Source: Christensenella sp. UBA7707 (GTDB lineage: Bacteria; Bacillota; Clostridia; Christensenellales; CAG-138). From it: a stretch of DNA of 14,598 nt. The stretch is taken from assembly GCA_002482435.1 (NCBI GenBank), contig DLFZ01000233.1, positions 3,050-17,647 of the forward strand, given 5' to 3'. The translations under genes and the position numbers were made by a program. Position 1 is the first letter of the stretch; each line of letters starts with the position of its first letter. The notes beneath the pieces are model-generated. The model saw only the letters and a list, made by a program, of their open reading frames with translations. It ran no database searches and was not told the DNA's origin. Shown one piece after another: positions 13,714-14,598 of the stretch.

Positions 13714-13755
13714 AAACGTTGTTTGACGCCCCAAAAACGGAAAGGAAGAAAAGGC

Positions 13756-14307
13756 ATGAGGATAACCACCGAAAAGAACGACATTGATTCTGTGCTTTTC
13801 AGCGAAGAGCAGATCCGCACGCGCCTCGAGCAAATCGCAGAGGTGCTCACCGAGGAATACCGGGACAAGAACCCCATCGTTGTATGCATCCTCAAGGGTG
13901 CGTCCTTCTTTTATGTGGATCTGTGCCGCAAGCTTCGCTTTCCCATTTTTATGGATTTTATCTCTGTTTCGAGCTATGGTGCAAGCGCGCAGTCTTCGGG
14001 TGTGGTGCGCATCGTAAAGGATATGGACAAAAACATTACGGGCCGGCATGTGCTCATCGTGGAGGATATCATCGACTCCGGCCTCACGCTGAAGTACCTG
14101 AAGGAGCTTTTCGCCTCGCGAAAACCAGCCTCCATCAAAACCGTATGTTTTTTGGACAAGAGCGACTGCCACCAGTGCGAGGTAGTGGCCGATTACTGCG
14201 GGTTTTCCATCCCCAACCGCTTCGTGGTGGGCTACGGCCTTGATTATTCCGACTATTACCGCAACCTCCCCTACATCGGCGTTTTGAAGCCGGAAGTTTA
14301 CGAATAA
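13756..14307 (+). CDS. hpt: Hypoxanthine (guanine) phosphoribosyltransferase
   Basis: A 183-residue salvage enzyme that joins hypoxanthine or guanine to PRPP, giving IMP or GMP. Motifs: the CILKGASFFYVDLCRKL segment at residues 44-60, the flexible-loop SSYG near residues 72-75, the PRPP-binding HVLIVEDIIDSGLTL at residues 98-112, and the C-terminal FVVGYGLDYSDYYRNLPYIGVL that shapes the base pocket. Length is typical. ATG 13756 is chosen because AAAGGAAG lies about eight bases upstream and MRITTEKNDIDSVLFSEEQI fits the family; the upstream in-frame ATG at 13723 has no such site. It is divergent from purA and followed by a terminator, so it seems monocistronic. Confidence 0.95.
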   Translation: MRITTEKNDIDSVLFSEEQIRTRLEQIAEVLTEEYRDKNPIVVCILKGASFFYVDLCRKLRFPIFMDFISVSSYGASAQSSGVVRIVKDMDKNITGRHVLIVEDIIDSGLTLKYLKELFASRKPASIKTVCFLDKSDCHQCEVVADYCGFSIPNRFVVGYGLDYSDYYRNLPYIGVLKPEVYE

Positions 14308-14348
14308 GCCTTTTTAAACCGGCGCTTGCCCGTTGTCAAAAGAAGCCC

Positions 14349-14401
14349 CCCGAACATATTGTGTACTGCCGCCAAGCCGTACGCTGTGTTCGGGTTTTTT
14401 T
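14349..14401 (+). terminator. Rho-independent terminator of hpt
   Basis: CCCGAACA (14349-14356) pairs with TGTTCGGG (14387-14394) and is followed by seven T's. The 30-base interior is long for a terminator loop but contains a GTAC/GTAC pair that can extend the stem. It lies about 40 bases after the hpt stop. Confidence 0.8.
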
Positions 14402-14598
14402 ATGGTTGCCATCAACCTTTGCATGATGCTGAGAAAAGAGCGTTTGAAAAAGCCCGCGCATAAAATCCGCCGGTTCGGCACATGCCTTATGCCCGGCACG
14501 CGAAAAAGCGCACCGGGTAGAACTGCGTCGTTATTTCCCGGGAAATGATAAAGGCGTATCATTCCTTACAACTGCCCCTTTAAAAGGGCAGTTTTTTT
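14402..14598 (+). ncRNA. Structured non-coding stretch ending in an intrinsic terminator (possible attenuated leader)
   Basis: No convincing gene. Structures read by eye: a hairpin at 14492-14517 (CCGGG-type 5-bp stem, CA/CA internal loop, CGC/GCG stem, GAAAAA loop); the palindrome ATTTCCCGGGAAAT 14533-14546; and a 7-bp hairpin AATGATA/TATCATT at 14544-14563 or so. It ends with the terminator at 14570-14598. The segment GGGTAG 14515-14520 can pair with CTGCCC 14572-14577, the left arm of that terminator, and AACTGC 14521-14526 can pair with GCAGTT 14588-14593, its right arm. Such exclusive pairings are typical of attenuators. No promoter was identified, and the gene it would control lies outside. 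Confidence 0.35.
14570..14598 (+). terminator. Rho-independent terminator at the window end
   Basis: AACTGCCC (14570-14577) pairs perfectly with GGGCAGTT (14586-14593) and is followed by T's to the end of the window. It is a second plus-strand terminator only about 170 bases after the hpt terminator, with no gene in between. Confidence 0.85.

Larger units (their letters stand above)
13445..13755. other. Divergent purA / hpt regulatory region
   Basis: 311 bases with no supported gene. It contains the purA ribosome binding site and promoter on the minus side and a candidate hpt promoter on the plus side. The AT-rich middle (about 13555-13640) has no recognised operator. I looked for a PurR-type PurBox pair and a purine riboswitch and saw neither. 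Confidence 0.6.

Noticed and set aside
14515..14527. Canonical T-box in GGGTAGAACTGCG
   Set aside because: The TGGN that pairs with the tRNA NCCA end is TAGA, and no Stem I hallmarks such as the AGUA loop were seen upstream. Kept only as a comparison for an attenuator-like element.
14402..14548. Small open frame of 48 codons starting ATGGTTGCC after the hpt terminator
   Set aside because: The ATG directly follows the terminator T run, has no ribosome binding site, and the product is Arg/Lys-rich without family resemblance.
1..14598. Mobile element, CRISPR array, toxin-antitoxin or defence system
   Set aside because: No transposase, integrase, repeat-spacer pattern, terminal inverted repeats with target duplication, or defence-type domains were found; all sizeable real genes have ordinary housekeeping or transport families.

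Overview
The window looks like chromosomal DNA of a GC-rich, anaerobic, Clostridia-like Firmicute. The evidence is oxygen-sensitive class III ribonucleotide reductase (NrdD plus its radical-SAM activase), a DegV lipid-binding protein, a stand-alone MsmK-type sugar ATPase, strong AGGAGG-type ribosome binding sites and textbook Rho-independent terminators. This placement is inferred from gene content, not from a marker gene. No tRNA, rRNA, CRISPR array, insertion sequence, transposase or phage gene was seen. The coding genes are ordinary housekeeping and accessory metabolism; the unusual material is in the intergenic and leader sequences.

Layout. (1) 1-2381, plus strand: a three-gene ABC-2 exporter operon (ATPase truncated by the window edge, then two permeases) with overlapping or abutting genes. 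(2) 2382-2770: a 389-base gap with a TATAAT box, a long imperfect hairpin, and a second structured domain lying between a perfect Shine-Dalgarno sequence and the ATG of msmK. (3) 2771-3892, plus: msmK, closed by a strong terminator. (4) 7820 down to 4003, minus: nrdD-nrdG (4-base overlap), then degV with its own promoter, which overlaps the nrdDG terminator. (5) 8130-10605, plus: fumC, a GNAT acetyltransferase and a Nudix hydrolase in one apparent unit, divergent from nrdD. The shared gap carries a candidate pair of NrdR boxes, a candidate promoter on each strand and a dyad. (6) 13444 down to 10702, minus: purA-purB, convergent with region 5 across a bidirectional terminator. (7) 13756-14307, plus: hpt, divergent from purA, followed by a terminator. 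(8) 14402-14598: a structured non-coding stretch ending in another plus-strand terminator, possibly an attenuated leader for a gene beyond the window.

How the genes fit together. Hpt makes IMP or GMP from salvaged bases. PurA and PurB convert IMP to AMP, and PurB releases fumarate, which FumC can hydrate to malate. NrdD, activated by NrdG, reduces ribonucleoside triphosphates to deoxy forms without oxygen. Much of the window therefore serves nucleotide supply, with a sugar-import ATPase, a lipid-binding protein and an exporter as neighbours.

Best leads: the structured insert between the Shine-Dalgarno sequence and ATG of msmK, the attenuator-like 3' end, the NrdR-like box pair upstream of nrdD, and the dyad covering the degV promoter.
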